From: Panopea generosa
Lineage: Eukaryota; Mollusca; Bivalvia; Adapedonta; Hiatellidae
Reading direction: 5' to 3'
DNA: 64,000 nt
Assembly (NCBI GenBank): GCA_029582155.1
Contig: CM055908.1
Location: forward strand, 19,693,406-19,757,405
The notes under the pieces were generated by a model. It ran no database searches. It saw only the letters and a program-made list of their open reading frames with translations, and had not been told where the DNA came from. A program made the position numbers and the translations under genes. Within the stretch, counting starts at the first letter, position 1; each line of letters begins with the position of its first letter. Below, piece after piece: positions 33,589 to 45,166 of this stretch.

Positions 33589-34692
33589 GTGTTGCCACTT
33601 TCTCCTATCTTTCAGAATAAAGGGAACTGGTGTTATATAACATGCACTGTGTTGCCACTTTCTCCTATCTTTCAGAATAAAGGAAACTGGCTGTCATATA
33701 ACATGCACTGTGTTGCCACTTTCTCCTATCTTTCAGAATAAAGGAAACTGGGTGTCATATTACATGTACAGTGTTGCCACTTTCTCCTATTTTTCAGAAC
33801 AAAGGAAACTGGGTGTCATATAACATGCACTGTGTTGCCACATTCTCCTATCTTTCAGAATAAGGAAACTGGGTGTCATATTACATGCACTGTGTTGCCA
33901 CTTTCTCCTATCTTTCAGAATAAAGGAAACTGGTGTTATATAACATGCACTGTGTTGCCACTTTCTCCTATCTTTCAGAATAAAGGAAACTGGGTGTCAT
34001 ATAACATGCACTGTGTTGCCACTTTCTCCTATCTTTCAGAATAAAGGAAACTGGGTGTCATATTACATGCACTGTGTTGCCATTTTCTCCTATTTTACAG
34101 AATAAAGGAAACTGGGTGTCATATAACATGCACTGTGTTGCCATTTTGTCGTATTTTTCAGAATAAAGGAAACTGGTGTCATATAACATGCTCTGTGTTA
34201 CCATTTTCTCTTATTTTTCAGAATAAAGGAAACTGGGTGTCATATAACATGCACTGTGTTGCCATTTTCTCCTATTTTTCAGAACAAAGGAAACTGGGTG
34301 TCATATAACATGCACTGTGTTGCCATTTTCTCCTATCTTTCAGAATAAAGGAAACTGGGTGTCATATAACATGCACTGTGTTGCCATTTTCTCCTATTTT
34401 TCAGAACAAAGGAAACTGGGTGTCATATAACATGCACTGTGTTTCCATTTCCTCCTATCTTTCAGAATAAAGGAAACTGGGTGTCATATAATATGCATTG
34501 TGTTGCCATTTTCTCCTATTTTTCAGAACAAAGGAAACTGGTGTCATATTACATGCACTGTGTTGACATTTTCTCCTATCTTTCAGAATAAAGGAAACTG
34601 GGTGTCATATAACATGCACTGTGTTACCATTTTCTCCTATTTTTCAGAACAATGGAAACTGGTGTCATATAACATGCACAGTGTTGCCATTT
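33589..34692. repeat. 61-62-bp satellite related to Sat-1 (Sat-2), about 18 copies
   Basis: The unit is actgtgttgccactttctcc, tatctttcagaataaaggaa, actgggtgtcatataacatg, c. The half containing catataacatgcactgtgtt and gcca matches Sat-1, while the other half is different, yet the period stays at about 62. The change of family occurs within one unit near 33.59 kb. ORFs here are unit translations. Confidence 0.95.
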
Positions 34693-34993
34693 TTCGTCGT
34701 CTCACCCAAATGCAACATAATATCGTATATATATTATGTATTTATTATAGTGACAAGAACAATAAATGTTGGATTTACAACATTAGCAAAATTGTTAATA
34801 AACGTTAAGAAATACCCAGCCTACTGTTTTATCAAAATTGTATATAACTTCATCACAACTATAAAGAAACTAACGTTACCTTATTTAACAAAACTACTAG
34901 AACATAGTAAAAAGAATTATAACATTTATCCATAAACAAAAACAAAAAAGTGTTGTGCGCTTCTGAAGTTGTTAAAATAAAAGCATTTAACAA

Positions 34994-35197
34994 AAATACA
35001 GAAAGGCCAAACGGAGATTCAACGATGATATAGAAATTGGAATTTCTGAAAGCGAAACAAAGAAGTTTTGGAATAAATTAAAGAATTTAGATAGGGGTAA
35101 AAACAAAAGTAATATACCAATGGAAGTTAAACTAGACAAGTTGTCTGCTTTTAAAAAGCATCCAATGGTCAAGTCTTATAAAGAAGGTGGCAATTAG
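34994..35197 (+). pseudogene. LINE ORF2 fragment (region before reverse transcriptase)
   Basis: The frame reads KYRKAKRRFNDDIEI, GISESETKKFWNKLKNLD, RGKNKSNIPMEVKLDKLS and reaches a stop at 35195. The pattern K-K-F-W-x-x-L/I-x-x-L...IPMEV is typical of the linker between endonuclease and reverse transcriptase in non-LTR retrotransposon polyproteins. There is no ATG at the left and nothing recognisable after the stop, so it is a truncated, inactive remnant. It sits just beyond the satellite edge. The minus-strand ORF opposite is a shadow. Confidence 0.6.
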
Positions 35198-35282
35198 AGT
35201 GAAAGAAGGCGCAAGGTGTCATGGTTTAAGATTCAATATTTGAGTGAATGTAAGAAAGAAAGAAAAAAACGCGCAACGGGTA

Positions 35283-36048
35283 CTAAATACATGGGTGATA
35301 CTAAAACCTGATCAGGTACCAGCTGACCCGGTCCAATTCCGGCTGGAGGGGGAAGGCAAATGTGTTTAATTGTAAGTATGGTGTTCAAATACACAAATCT
35401 GAATTATTATGCATTTCCATTTGTATATTCAATAAGAAAATATCTGGAAAAATGTCTTGAAACCTACCTTATCGATTTTCAAACTTATTTACTGTATTGC
35501 TCTATAAAATTTACTATTGTGAAAATATATTTGGATATTAATTTGTGACTATATTAATTAAAACAGAAACAGTTAAAATAAATGTATTTTTTTCAAAACT
35601 TGTGCAATGTTAAAAACACACCAATTACCGCTTTGTTTTATAACTGAAAAGAAAATATATTTCCTGGTATCGAGAAAATAAACAATTGTAGCTTCTTCGT
35701 TTTTGTTATTAGTTTCATTATTATGGTTTCAACCTATCATAATCTTTGTAACAATTGATTTAAAACATGGTTATTTGAAATTAATTTACATTAACTGAGC
35801 TCGAATTTGTAAAAAAAACAAAAAAACGGTAAGTTTCAAGACCTAAATATATATATATATATATATTTTAATTCACCATTTTCTTATTTAATGTACAAAT
35901 AGCAATGCATAATGCTTTGAAATTCATGCATTGAAACACCTCAGTCATTATAACACACGCCGCATTTACCTTTTAATTGCAGCCGGAAAATGGCCGGTCA
36001 GCCGGAACCTGGCCTGATTCAAGTAACACCTCCCATGAGTCACTATTT
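35283..36048. mobile_element. Possible non-autonomous element bounded by inverted repeats
   Basis: 35283-35345 (tactaaatacatgggtgata, ctaaaacctgatcaggtacc, agctgacccggtcc) resembles the reverse complement of 35983-36048 (ccggaaaatggccggtcagc, ctggcctgattcaagtaaca, cctcccatgagtcacta) at roughly two-thirds identity. The 640 bp between is AT-rich with an (AT)n run near 35850 and a spurious 62-codon ORF. No target duplication was identified. Confidence 0.4.
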
Positions 36049-36179
36049 TGAAAAGCAAAGCGACCTCCTTAAGGCGAATGCAAATGTGTTTAACATATGG
36101 TCGTGACGTTTCAATACGGCAGCGCCTGCAGTCAGTTTCTAAAATGGTCCTTCTACCAAAAATGGTTCAAGTAGCAACA

Positions 36180-36490
36180 ATATGAGTAAAATATTAAATA
36201 AATAGAATAACAAAAACTAGACTGCATACATCTTCTCATCTTCTCATCTGTAAATGTCTACTTGTCTTATCTTTGCTCTTTCTCTATTCTCTTTAATCTG
36301 TTTTTAATATTTTCTTTTTATATTCACCCTTAAAATTTTACTTGTAAGACATTGTATGCATGTAATGTTTTCATGTATTGTGTTAAGTTTCAAAATTATA
36401 TAGCTTGTATTGATACATGAACAGTTTTTGTATAACATTGTGTTAATCATGTTTTAAATGGAATAAAAGATATTCATCGCAAAAAAAAAA
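36180..36490 (+). mobile_element. Retrotransposed 3' end with poly-A tail
   Basis: AT-rich sequence ends in ggaataaaagatattcatcg followed by an A10 run (36481-36490) and further A-rich sequence. A polyadenylation signal followed closely by an A-tract is what a LINE or processed-RNA insertion leaves. No coding part is recognised upstream. Confidence 0.4.
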
Positions 36491-37379
36491 GAAACTGAAA
36501 AAAAAGAAACTTAATTTTTCAGATATATATATAACGTCTGAGAATTAAGTAATGATATAAACTCGAGAGAATGTCATTCAAGTTACAACTTAAATTTTAC
36601 TAATGGCTGATGATTTATATGAAGATGTACCAATTACTCTTCAAGAGTGTACGATGGAATAAATCATGTATACCGCTGCACACGCTAACAAAACCTTTGT
36701 TTTGTTAGCATTTAGCGAACTTCGTGCATGTGTGTGTGTGCGTGCGTATGTGCTCGCGTGCGTGTGTATGTTTATGCCATTTACGAATATTTATGATTTT
36801 ATCAAACGGAGTTATCTATCACAAGTAATGTAATGTTTTGATAGTGTTATCTTGTTGATATCCAGGGGTTAATTCATATCTCTATTTTCTATTTGCATCT
36901 CAATTGTATGAGCTACAATAGTAAATTTATAATAGCTTCCTTAATAAACATACTGTCCTGCGAAATAAGTAGATTAGCATCCATTTTTGGGATAGAGAAT
37001 ATTGTAATAAACTACAATATCCTTCTCATTATCCGTGCTTTATTTGTGGTTTTATTTTTAATTGCGTGATTGCTAATTTGGGAAAAAAGTTTCTGGTGCG
37101 GATCGCAAATGAAGTGTCAAGCTAATGACAGACGCGCTGTAAATTTATTCTCAGCTCAGTCTGGTATTATCCTTAATTATTATTAGTTTCTTCTAAGTTA
37201 CAGAAACATGTGTATAGCAGAACTTGTTTATATGTATATTTACCAAAGACTAAGTTTTGTTTTACAAATGGGGTGTCCTTATGCAAGACACTTTTTTCCA
37301 CATATACTTAGCACTGGTTATACCCAGGAAGACTTCGAGCGTGGGTTGTAAGAACTTTAAGAAGTTTAAATTATAAAAT
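36491..37379. other. Non-coding, includes short TG/CG tract
   Basis: A TG/CG-rich stretch lies at about 36725-36770. Around 36990-37020 there is an inverted pair (gatagagaatattgtaataa and ctacaatatccttctc). Otherwise nothing is recognised. Confidence 0.4.
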
Positions 37380-37491
37380 GTGTCTCCTGCAACATGTGTA
37401 AGAAAATTCGTTGCGTTTTTTTTTGCCTTTATGGTTAATGAAGTTATTTACAATGTCACAGATATTTATATTGTACATTTCAATAATTTAG

Positions 37492-37673
37492 TATCTATTG
37501 ATGGAGAACATGATGACGATTATGATACTAATGATGATGCTAATGATGATGTTGAAGACAGTGTTAAAGATGAAAATATTGATAATGAAACCGACAGCAA
37601 TGATGGGTGTTATCGTTGTTGTTGTGGAAGAAGTTGTAGATGTTGTACTAGTTCTCTGAATAGTCTTAATTAA
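37492..37673 (+). CDS. Acidic/Cys-containing reading frame, copy B
   Basis: From 37503 the frame reads GEHDDDYDTNDD..., then VEDSVKDE, DNETDSNDGC and YRCCCGRSCRCCTSSLNSLN, then a stop. It has seven Cys near the end where copy A has three. It shares frame, order and stop position with copy A at 17 kb, which lies on the opposite strand. The open frame extends back to an ATG at 37380 (97 codons), but the upstream part is T-rich and unlike copy A. A splice acceptor (caataatttag) could begin the exon at 37492. It is followed within 60 bp by a GCATAGAGC hairpin, as in copy A. Function unknown; it could be a host gene's last exon captured by a repeat, or a repeat's own gene end. Confidence 0.38.
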
Positions 37674-37731
37674 TATTAAAGTCGATATAACCAAATCGAA
37701 GAGTTCTAAGCAGGATTATGAAGCATATTGA

Positions 37732-37767
37732 AGCATAGAGCTTCCCGCCGTCGGGAGTTCTATGCGT
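37732..37767. repeat. GCATAGAGC hairpin beside acidic ORF copy B
   Basis: agcatagagcttcccg and cgggagttctatgcgt pair with a few mismatches around a 4-nt loop. It is followed by gtgagctttatatggtctca, matching words near the 17.9 kb cluster of copy A. Confidence 0.8.
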
Positions 37768-38829
37768 CGTGAGCTTTATATGGTCTCACAAAGCTGTCAT
37801 AATAAAGACTGTTATGCCATGCTGTATAGCTATTCTGACAAATATCTGGAACCAATGGACAGACAAATGTTTTGATGGCGTGCAGAAATATAGTCGTTTA
37901 TAAGATTATAGAAGAAATATTGACATATTTTATTTTCTTAGTCATCATCTGAGATTATTTTACTCTGCTGTAACGAGATTTTACATGCAAGGTAGCATTA
38001 GCTAAAATACCGACGATGTCTTATTTTCAAAAACTATAATAACTTATTTTGAGAGAAATGAGAGGAAATGAGAAAAAAGACCAACACAATACATACATAG
38101 CTGCTTTTGAAGCAACATTTAGTACATGACGTAAGTCTGTCAACTACCCATGTTATGCAATTAATTTATTTTAATGATATATAATATGAATTGTGTTTGT
38201 CAATAATAATAAAATATTCTATTATTACGTTTATATGTTTATCAACTATTCCCAACTTATGATCGTTTATATAGCGTATTTAAGCAAAAATGGCCTATGT
38301 TGCTCTGACTCGTGCAAAGTCGTCGATTAAATCTGCGTATAGCGTCATTTGTTTATTATTGTAAATTTACCAGAAATGTTTTTGTATTTTGTTGTTATTT
38401 CTGACTTCTACGACACATGCAGCTTCTTAGTATTGTTCAGAATAGATTTATCATTGAAACCGAAGCTATTATGAGCATATCTTAATCTGCTTTATTCATT
38501 CTTTGAACAGGCTATGCGCTTCCAGTGGACCTTTAAACATAAATTATTGGCATCATAGACATGTGCATGCTGTCGCATTTGCACTCACACGGATTACCAA
38601 GCTGCATATAGTTTGTTTAACGTTCTTTGTAATTGAAAACAATCAGGAAATTCAAAAGAAAATAGTTACAGTTAGAGAAATATAGATAAGAGTGAGAATT
38701 TGAGAAAATGAGCGTAGATATATGGTAGGATAGTAATAAAATATATAAAAGCTAGAGGAAGAGACAGATGAGAATCAATATGAAAAAGAAAGAATGGGGA
38801 TTTAAACGGTAATAAAGACAGAAAAATAC

Positions 38830-38830
<1 letters not shown>
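37768..38830. other. AT-rich non-coding sequence
   Basis: Nothing recognised; a 60-codon ORF at 38503 has no supporting feature. Confidence 0.45.
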
Positions 38831-38897
<67 letters not shown>

Positions 38898-38922
38898 AAT
38901 TGAGAGATAAAGAGAGAGAGAG
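38831..38922. repeat. (GT)n(AG)n microsatellite
   Basis: A GT run of about 36 bp switches directly to an AG run with a few interruptions. Confidence 0.97.
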
Positions 38923-39828
38923 TTGATAAAGATCCCCAACTCTTCTAAAATGACGAAGACCTGTTCTTAGTATCCGGATGGCACATATGTTCAGAAGTAT
39001 TGAACGTTTGTTCAGGAGTAATGTTGTTGTTTTTTTTTCAATTACTAATTACAAATGTAGTGATGTTTGTCAACCGAGATGGTAAAAAAATGCACTCTTA
39101 TACTGGGAGATTACTTTTGTCACACTGTTAAATGTTACCATAATTCCCTTTGGAGAGTAAGACAATCATATTTTCTAAATATGTATTTGTCATACGGATA
39201 TGAAACAAGCCGTTACAAAGTTGCCAGAAATAAATCAAATACGTTATTTTTTTCATTCCATGGGGAAATCACGAAAACATGATGAAAAGACTCTTTGTTA
39301 CAATATAGTCGTCCTTTCAGACGATTTATTATCTCATTGTATTGGCTTGATAAGAAATATTACAGCCAAACACAATGTGTAAGAAAGCGGGAGCAAACAT
39401 TGCTGTATCATTCATTAACGCCTTTAAATCATCTTGCAAATTAGCAATTATATCAAAATTTACTGTCAACAAAAACACCTCCATATTGTTGTAGTCGTTC
39501 ATAAAATATTTTGTTGTTTGATGAAAGTTGTATATTTAAAACAATTATTGTCCCTTTTATAACCAGAACTGTTCATAATTATTATACATTCATGTAAAAA
39601 ATAACAAGTAAAAAATAAGAAAATATATGTCAACGTATCGTGGCAACAACAGAACATTTACCAACATTCCACAAGACAGATAAATGGCAATTGCATGTAT
39701 GTTGTCGATTATTTAATCCGAATAAGGAAAATGAAAATGGACTTCTTAGATCATTAAGGTGCTATCAGTGTATGAAACATGAAGGCACATAGCATCTTGG
39801 TGCTCCAAACGGTCGAAATATACCGAGG
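38923..39828. other. AT-rich non-coding sequence
   Basis: Nothing recognised. ORFs at 39067 and 39200 overlap each other in different frames and neither is supported. Confidence 0.45.
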
Positions 39829-40549
39829 AAAATGAAAACGGGGGTTGCGTTTTAGAAATGTTAAAATGAAAACAGGGGTTACGTTTTAGAAATGTTAAAA
39901 TGAAAACAGTGGTTACGTTTTAAAAATGTTAAAATGACAACAGGTGTTATGTTTTAAAAATGTTAAAATGAAAACAGTGGTTACGTTTTAGAAATGTTAA
40001 ATGAAAACAGTGGTTACGTTTTAGAAATGTTAAAATGAAAACAGTGGTTACGTTTTAGAAATGTTCAGGGGTAACGTTTTAGAAATGTTAAAATGAAAAC
40101 AGTGGTTACGTTCTAAAAATGTTAAAATGACAACAGGTGTTATGTTTTAAAAATGTTAAAATGAAAACAGTGGTTACGTTTTAGAAATGTTCAGGGGTTA
40201 CGTTTTAGAAATGTTAAAATGAAAACAGTGGTTACGTTTTAGAAATGTTAAAATGAAAACAGTGGTTACATTTTAGAAATGTTCAGGGGTTACGTTTTAG
40301 AAATGTTAAAATGAAAACAGTGGCTACGTTTTAAAAATGTTAAAATGACAACAGGTGTTATGTTTTAAAAATGTTAAAGTGAAAACAGTGGTTACGTTTT
40401 AAAAATGTTCAGGGGTTACGTTTTAGAAATGTTAAAATGAAAACAGTGGTTACGTTTTAAAAATGTTAAAATGACAACAAGTGCTACGTTTTAAAAATGT
40501 TAAACACTTTGAAAAATTGGCAATAGGCGTTACCTTTTAAAAACGTTAA
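39829..40549. repeat. 34-bp minisatellite with 24-bp truncated units
   Basis: The main unit is aaaatgaaaacagtggttac followed by gttttagaaatgtt. A second form has gacaacaggtgttatg. A 24-bp form (caggggttacgttttagaaa, tgtt) lacks the first part. They repeat in the order long, variant, long, short, giving a higher-order period near 126 bp. Confidence 0.96.
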
Positions 40550-40930
40550 GATATCGGAAAATGACAACATTTCACAAACATACAGAGGAGCCAACAGCTT
40601 TTGAACGGCTAGTGGCATTAACGTCATTGATGGGCTTAATTTGCTCCACGGGTTCTCTTAATAAAACAAGCACATAGTTTCGGTCTTGAACTTTATGAAA
40701 ATGTTTTACGAGAGTATGAAAATATCTGTTTATGAGACCATTTCATGGCTTTGAGTTTTAAATAAAAATTCCATCCCTTGGGATAATTGTTAAACCTTGG
40801 GAATTAATTTTTTTATCCAACATAAAAAACATACATACTAAACATATGCTTTTTTACAGTCTGAACATGCAAACATACACAAACATGTTTAAATATTAGT
40901 ATTATTTTGCACTTATGCAAGTCAAAACGA
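40550..40930. other. Non-coding sequence
   Basis: Short AT-rich stretch between the 34-bp array and the G-run; nothing recognised. Confidence 0.45.
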
Positions 40931-40958
40931 GGGGGGGGGGGGGGGGGGGGGGGGGGGG
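40931..40958 (+). repeat. 28-G homopolymer
   Basis: Twenty-eight consecutive G on the plus strand. Such a run can form quadruplexes and is a known source of length errors in sequencing, so its exact length is uncertain. Confidence 0.9.
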
Positions 40959-41019
40959 TTGTATATGTGTGTGTTAGCGCACATGTGTGTTTTATTTATT
41001 TGTACACATTTTCATATAA

Positions 41020-41100
41020 TCATTGCATCATTTGTTATATAAATTGTATCATATTGTATCCCCAAGAGTCTTGTGGCTTAATGGATTTTTCTGAATAAAA
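41020..41100 (+). mobile_element. LINE-type retrotransposon 3' end
   Basis: tttgttatataaattgtatc, atattgtatccccaagagtc, ttgtggcttaatgg and tttctgaataaaacat match the minus-strand element at 7.79-7.88 kb. It ends at an AATAAA signal as expected for a non-LTR 3' UTR. The upstream body is missing or not recognisable. Confidence 0.62.
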
Positions 41101-42041
41101 CATATTGAATCCCATTAATTTAATCTTAAGACGCCAAACATATAAGTTCATCACATTTATTTATACGTCACATCACAGTGGGAGGAGGCTTTGACAGACA
41201 GCCGAAGGGGTTTAAGATGACATTTGGTTATCCGGTAAAAAAAACTAGGAAATCCATGTCTGTTATGCAAGAAAACCTATATGTTCCTGATAATAAACCA
41301 TATATCTTAAGCGGAAGAGCGAATCACAAGGTTGGAAAATGAGTTTAAAAAAATATCGTTTTTGTTTAAGAAATTGTTTTATTTATTTATTGAAAAGTTC
41401 CTTTTCTACTGAGTACTGTGCAGGGTTTCCGTGGAGCATACTCGCACACATAGTGTCATATACTCGTATTGTGTAGTATTACTATCTTAGCATTGCAGTA
41501 AACTGTGTTCCAAACATTATCAAAATTGACCAGCATTGGCCCTTATTATTTATGTTTAAGAAAAACTTTATTTAAATATTGTGCGGTCATGAATAAAAAA
41601 AAAAAAAAAGTTAAACTTAGTAAAACATATTTTACAAATCCTTATATTTCTCATATCACCTTTTAACTGTCTATAAACTGATTGAACACACTTTTGAAAA
41701 TACTTTTGAAAATGCTTTAATTGTGAAAGAAGTTTTACTCAGTTTAGAGGCAGTGTTATGGTTTATATCATGTTTAAGGGTTTTATGACTTATTTTTTTA
41801 TAGACAACTGTATATAAGGTGATATCATGTGTAAGGATTTGTACACGGTATTGCACACATTTTCTAAACAACTATTATACAAATACGGACTTTTCTTGGC
41901 TATCGCCTCGGTCAATATTTTTTTTCTGGTACATATCACATCATATCCAACAGCTGAAAAGTACTAATATTTATAAGGGACAAAAAAGTAAAATTAACTA
42001 AAATATTCGGTTACAAATGGTATCAATCTTTTCAACTTTAT
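41101..42041. other. AT-rich non-coding sequence
   Basis: Nothing recognised apart from an A-run near 41597-41610. Two short ORFs near 41671 and 41819 overlap on opposite strands and are unsupported. Confidence 0.45.
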
Positions 42042-42740
42042 TAACAAGATACAACAATATACAACAATATACAACACTATACAACAAAATAAAACAAGAT
42101 ACAACAAGATACAACAATATACAGCACGATACAACAATATACAACAAGATACAACAAAATACAACAAGATACAACAATATACAACAATATACAACAATAT
42201 CCGTCAAGATACAACAAGATACAACAAGATATATACAACAAGATAAAACAAGATACAACAATATACAACAAGATACAACAAGATACAACAATATACAACA
42301 ATATACAACAAGATACAACAATATACAACAAGATACAACAATATACAACAAGATACAACAAGATACAACAAAATACAACAATATAAAACAATATACAACA
42401 CTATACAACAAAATAAAACAACATACAACAAGATACAACAATATACAGCACGATACAACAATATACAACAAGATACAACAAAATACAGCAAGAAACAACA
42501 ATATACAACAATATACAACAATATCCGTCAAGATACAACAAGATATATACAACAAGATATATACAACAAGATAAAACAAGATACAACAATATACAACAAG
42601 CTACAACAAGATACAACAATATACAACAATATACAACAATATACAACAATATACAACAAGATACAACAATATACAACAAGATACAACAAGATACAACAAG
42701 ATACAACAATATAAAACAATATACAACAAGATACAAAAAT
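42042..42740. repeat. 10-bp minisatellite (ATACAACAAK)n
   Basis: About 70 units of atacaacaag or atacaacaat. Rare variants ccgtcaagat (42201 and 42525) and acagcacgat (42121 and 42445) recur at 324 bp, so a block was duplicated. The unit has no stop trinucleotide on either strand, which leaves long open frames on both strands (up to 193 codons). None is a gene. Confidence 0.97.
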
Positions 42741-44566
42741 ACTCCAACATGACAAATTACATTTTTATAGTTCATCACAGTTTCAGTAACAAATAAACAC
42801 CATTTAAAGATAAATGATAAACTCTCAATTTTGCTGAGAATCTGGTTTACCATAAACGCTGTAGTTAGCAGTAACGTAGCGTATTGACATGACTGGAACA
42901 GAAACTCCGAAACATGGAACATTAAATGTATGACATACCCTAACACGTGCATTGTTCTGAATTACCGGTAAACTCTGGCTTTAAACGCCACGTAAAACCC
43001 GACCATCGCCCTCATTTTATCGGCAGATTTAGGGAATTATTTATTACTGAGTTTAAAGACAACTATGCGATTAACATAGAGGAATTCTGTACATTTCACC
43101 CAGGTTAAAGACCGCTGTAAGATGACACTGGAGAAGAGCATTTTAATTTGCCTTTACTACACCGAGGATTTGAGAGAATCGATGTTTTTATTTCCGACGC
43201 AACTTTGCAATTTGCTTCGAGCGTTGTGTCTATTTTATCGTAGGATCTACGCTTTTTGAACTTATCCAATTAGTAGTGATTGAAATTGTTCCTGTTATAT
43301 AGTGTGTGTGATTCTGGAGATGAACATTACTTCCTTATCTTATCATTTAGAAATCTATTTGTTTTTTCTCCTTCTTTAGCGTTTCAAATCTAAAGCTGCA
43401 CATTTAACAAGCATTTTAATACATAAGTACATGTGGTCATCACGTGTGAACCTACTATTTATAACATCACCACCTGTTAATGATATAATTAAAATAATGG
43501 TGAAAAATGAAAATATATTAAAAACCTTCATCATAGCAAAAACAATAATGGTATCAATAGTTATATAGTTATTGATATTGATTCTTTTTACAATAGTTAT
43601 ATTACAATTTATGAAAGACAAAGGAGAAGAAAACGAACAGAAAAAAGAAGAAAAAAAGGAAGCAAATCAATTGAGGTGGCAATGGTTTAACATGCAGATT
43701 ATCTGTTACAAAGCTTATCTAGTAACCAAACCACGCCCTCTATGTAAATTATAACTCGTTGACAGAATAAGTAAGCTCTGTTTTATAAACAGTCCATGTT
43801 CTTGATTTATATGTGTACTTTAAAATACTGCTGACTAGACCGCTGTATGTGTCATATTGTCCAGAGCTCTAGCTGATATTCGGTACCGTTCAATGGCCGT
43901 ATTTACTCAGCTAATGTTGCCTGTAAACTTTCTTGATAAATCCAATAATTGCAATAATGTGCTGTCCCTACAAGATAATTACGTCTGCTTCGGCTAAATC
44001 GGCCTTCAAAGTCACTTCCTGCAGCGCTCTAATTTGTTTACAACAAATACCATAATGTTTTTGCCAAGACGGCGACTTTTTCGTAATTTCTGCAGTTTTA
44101 AATAGATTTATTGTTTGGTTTGTTTATTTTTTGGTAAAATATCATTTGTAACGTATAGATAAGTTTTGAGATAACGTTAGTATTGATGTTTGATACTTGC
44201 TTTAAAACATTGAAACACAGTTTATCAATTCGATAGGTAAATTCTATTGTCATATGTAAATGCCGTCATTTATTCAAATGTTATATGTTTAAAATAGCTG
44301 TTGGGTTATCTCGACAGTTTCACTTAAAGCAGAACAATAACGGTATATCAACTGATAATTAATGGTAGGAAATCTTAAATACATCTAAATCAAAAACAAA
44401 AAATAAAATCTCAAATGTTATCTCAACTCTACAGTATTATTATTGTATTTGGTTATTTTAAACTTTTGAAGGTACTCACATTTGTAATTTGAAAATTGAA
44501 TACCACTGGCGGCTAGTCTATCCCAGAACCTGATATATCCTAGTCTATCCCAGAGCCTAATATCCC
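42741..44566. other. Non-coding sequence
   Basis: No repeat family or gene recognised. The edge before the next MITE holds two extra partial copies of its left end (cccagaacctgatat at 44522 and a variant at 44549). Confidence 0.45.
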
Positions 44567-44762
44567 AGAACCTGATATCTCCCGAATCAGGTATATAACC
44601 ATCAATGGAAAAAGCAGGAAATTCTATGCCTGTCCAACGATTCATAGCAACTGAACGCTTACTTAACTATGACATCATCTAAACGTTCCCTGGAGCAACT
44701 GACCAATCAGCGTGCTTGTAGCAATTGCTAGTTAACGAACCAAAGCGGGAAAGCTCGGTTCT
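44567..44762 (+). mobile_element. MITE family P (promoter-like), copy 2
   Basis: The ends agaacctgatatctcccg and cgggaaagctcggttct are imperfect inverted repeats. The interior matches the copy at 10.8-11.0 kb: cctgtccaac, attcatagcaactgaacgct, tgacatca (a degraded CRE) and actgaccaatcagcgtgctt. The 38-bp minisatellite that follows carries the same CCAAT-containing word inverted. Confidence 0.65.
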
Positions 44763-44818
44763 TCAGACTAACTGGAGGCTATATTATACTGTAAGGACCC
44801 AGCTCTTTCCGCTTGTGT

Positions 44819-45166
44819 CTGTCACATAGCTCTGTCACATAGCAGTGAGACAAGAGCTCGCTGATTGATTCGTCACATAGCAGTGAAAGAGTACGCTGAT
44901 TGGTCCGTCACATAGCAGTGAGAGAAGAGCACGCTGATTGGCCCGTCACATAGCAGTGAAAGAGCACGCTGATTGGTCCGTCATATAGCAGTGAGACAAG
45001 AGCACGCTGATTGGTCCGTCACATAGCAGTGGAATAGCACGCTGATTGGTCCGTCACATAGCAGTGAGACAAGAGCACGCTGATTGGTCCATCACATAGC
45101 AGTAAGACAAGAGCACGCTGATAGGTCCGTCACATAGTAGTGAGATAAGAGCATGCTGATTCGTCA
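44819..45166. repeat. 38-bp minisatellite with CCAAT-type motif, about 9-10 copies
   Basis: The full unit is gtcacatagcagtgagacaa followed by gagcacgctgattggtcc; shorter units lack a few bases after cagtg. Each unit contains agcacgctgattggtc, the reverse complement of gaccaatcagcgtgct in the neighbouring MITE. Confidence 0.95.

Noticed and set aside
41998-42579. 185-193-codon ORFs on both strands
   Set aside because: They read through the 10-bp ATACAACAAK array, which lacks stop trinucleotides on both strands.
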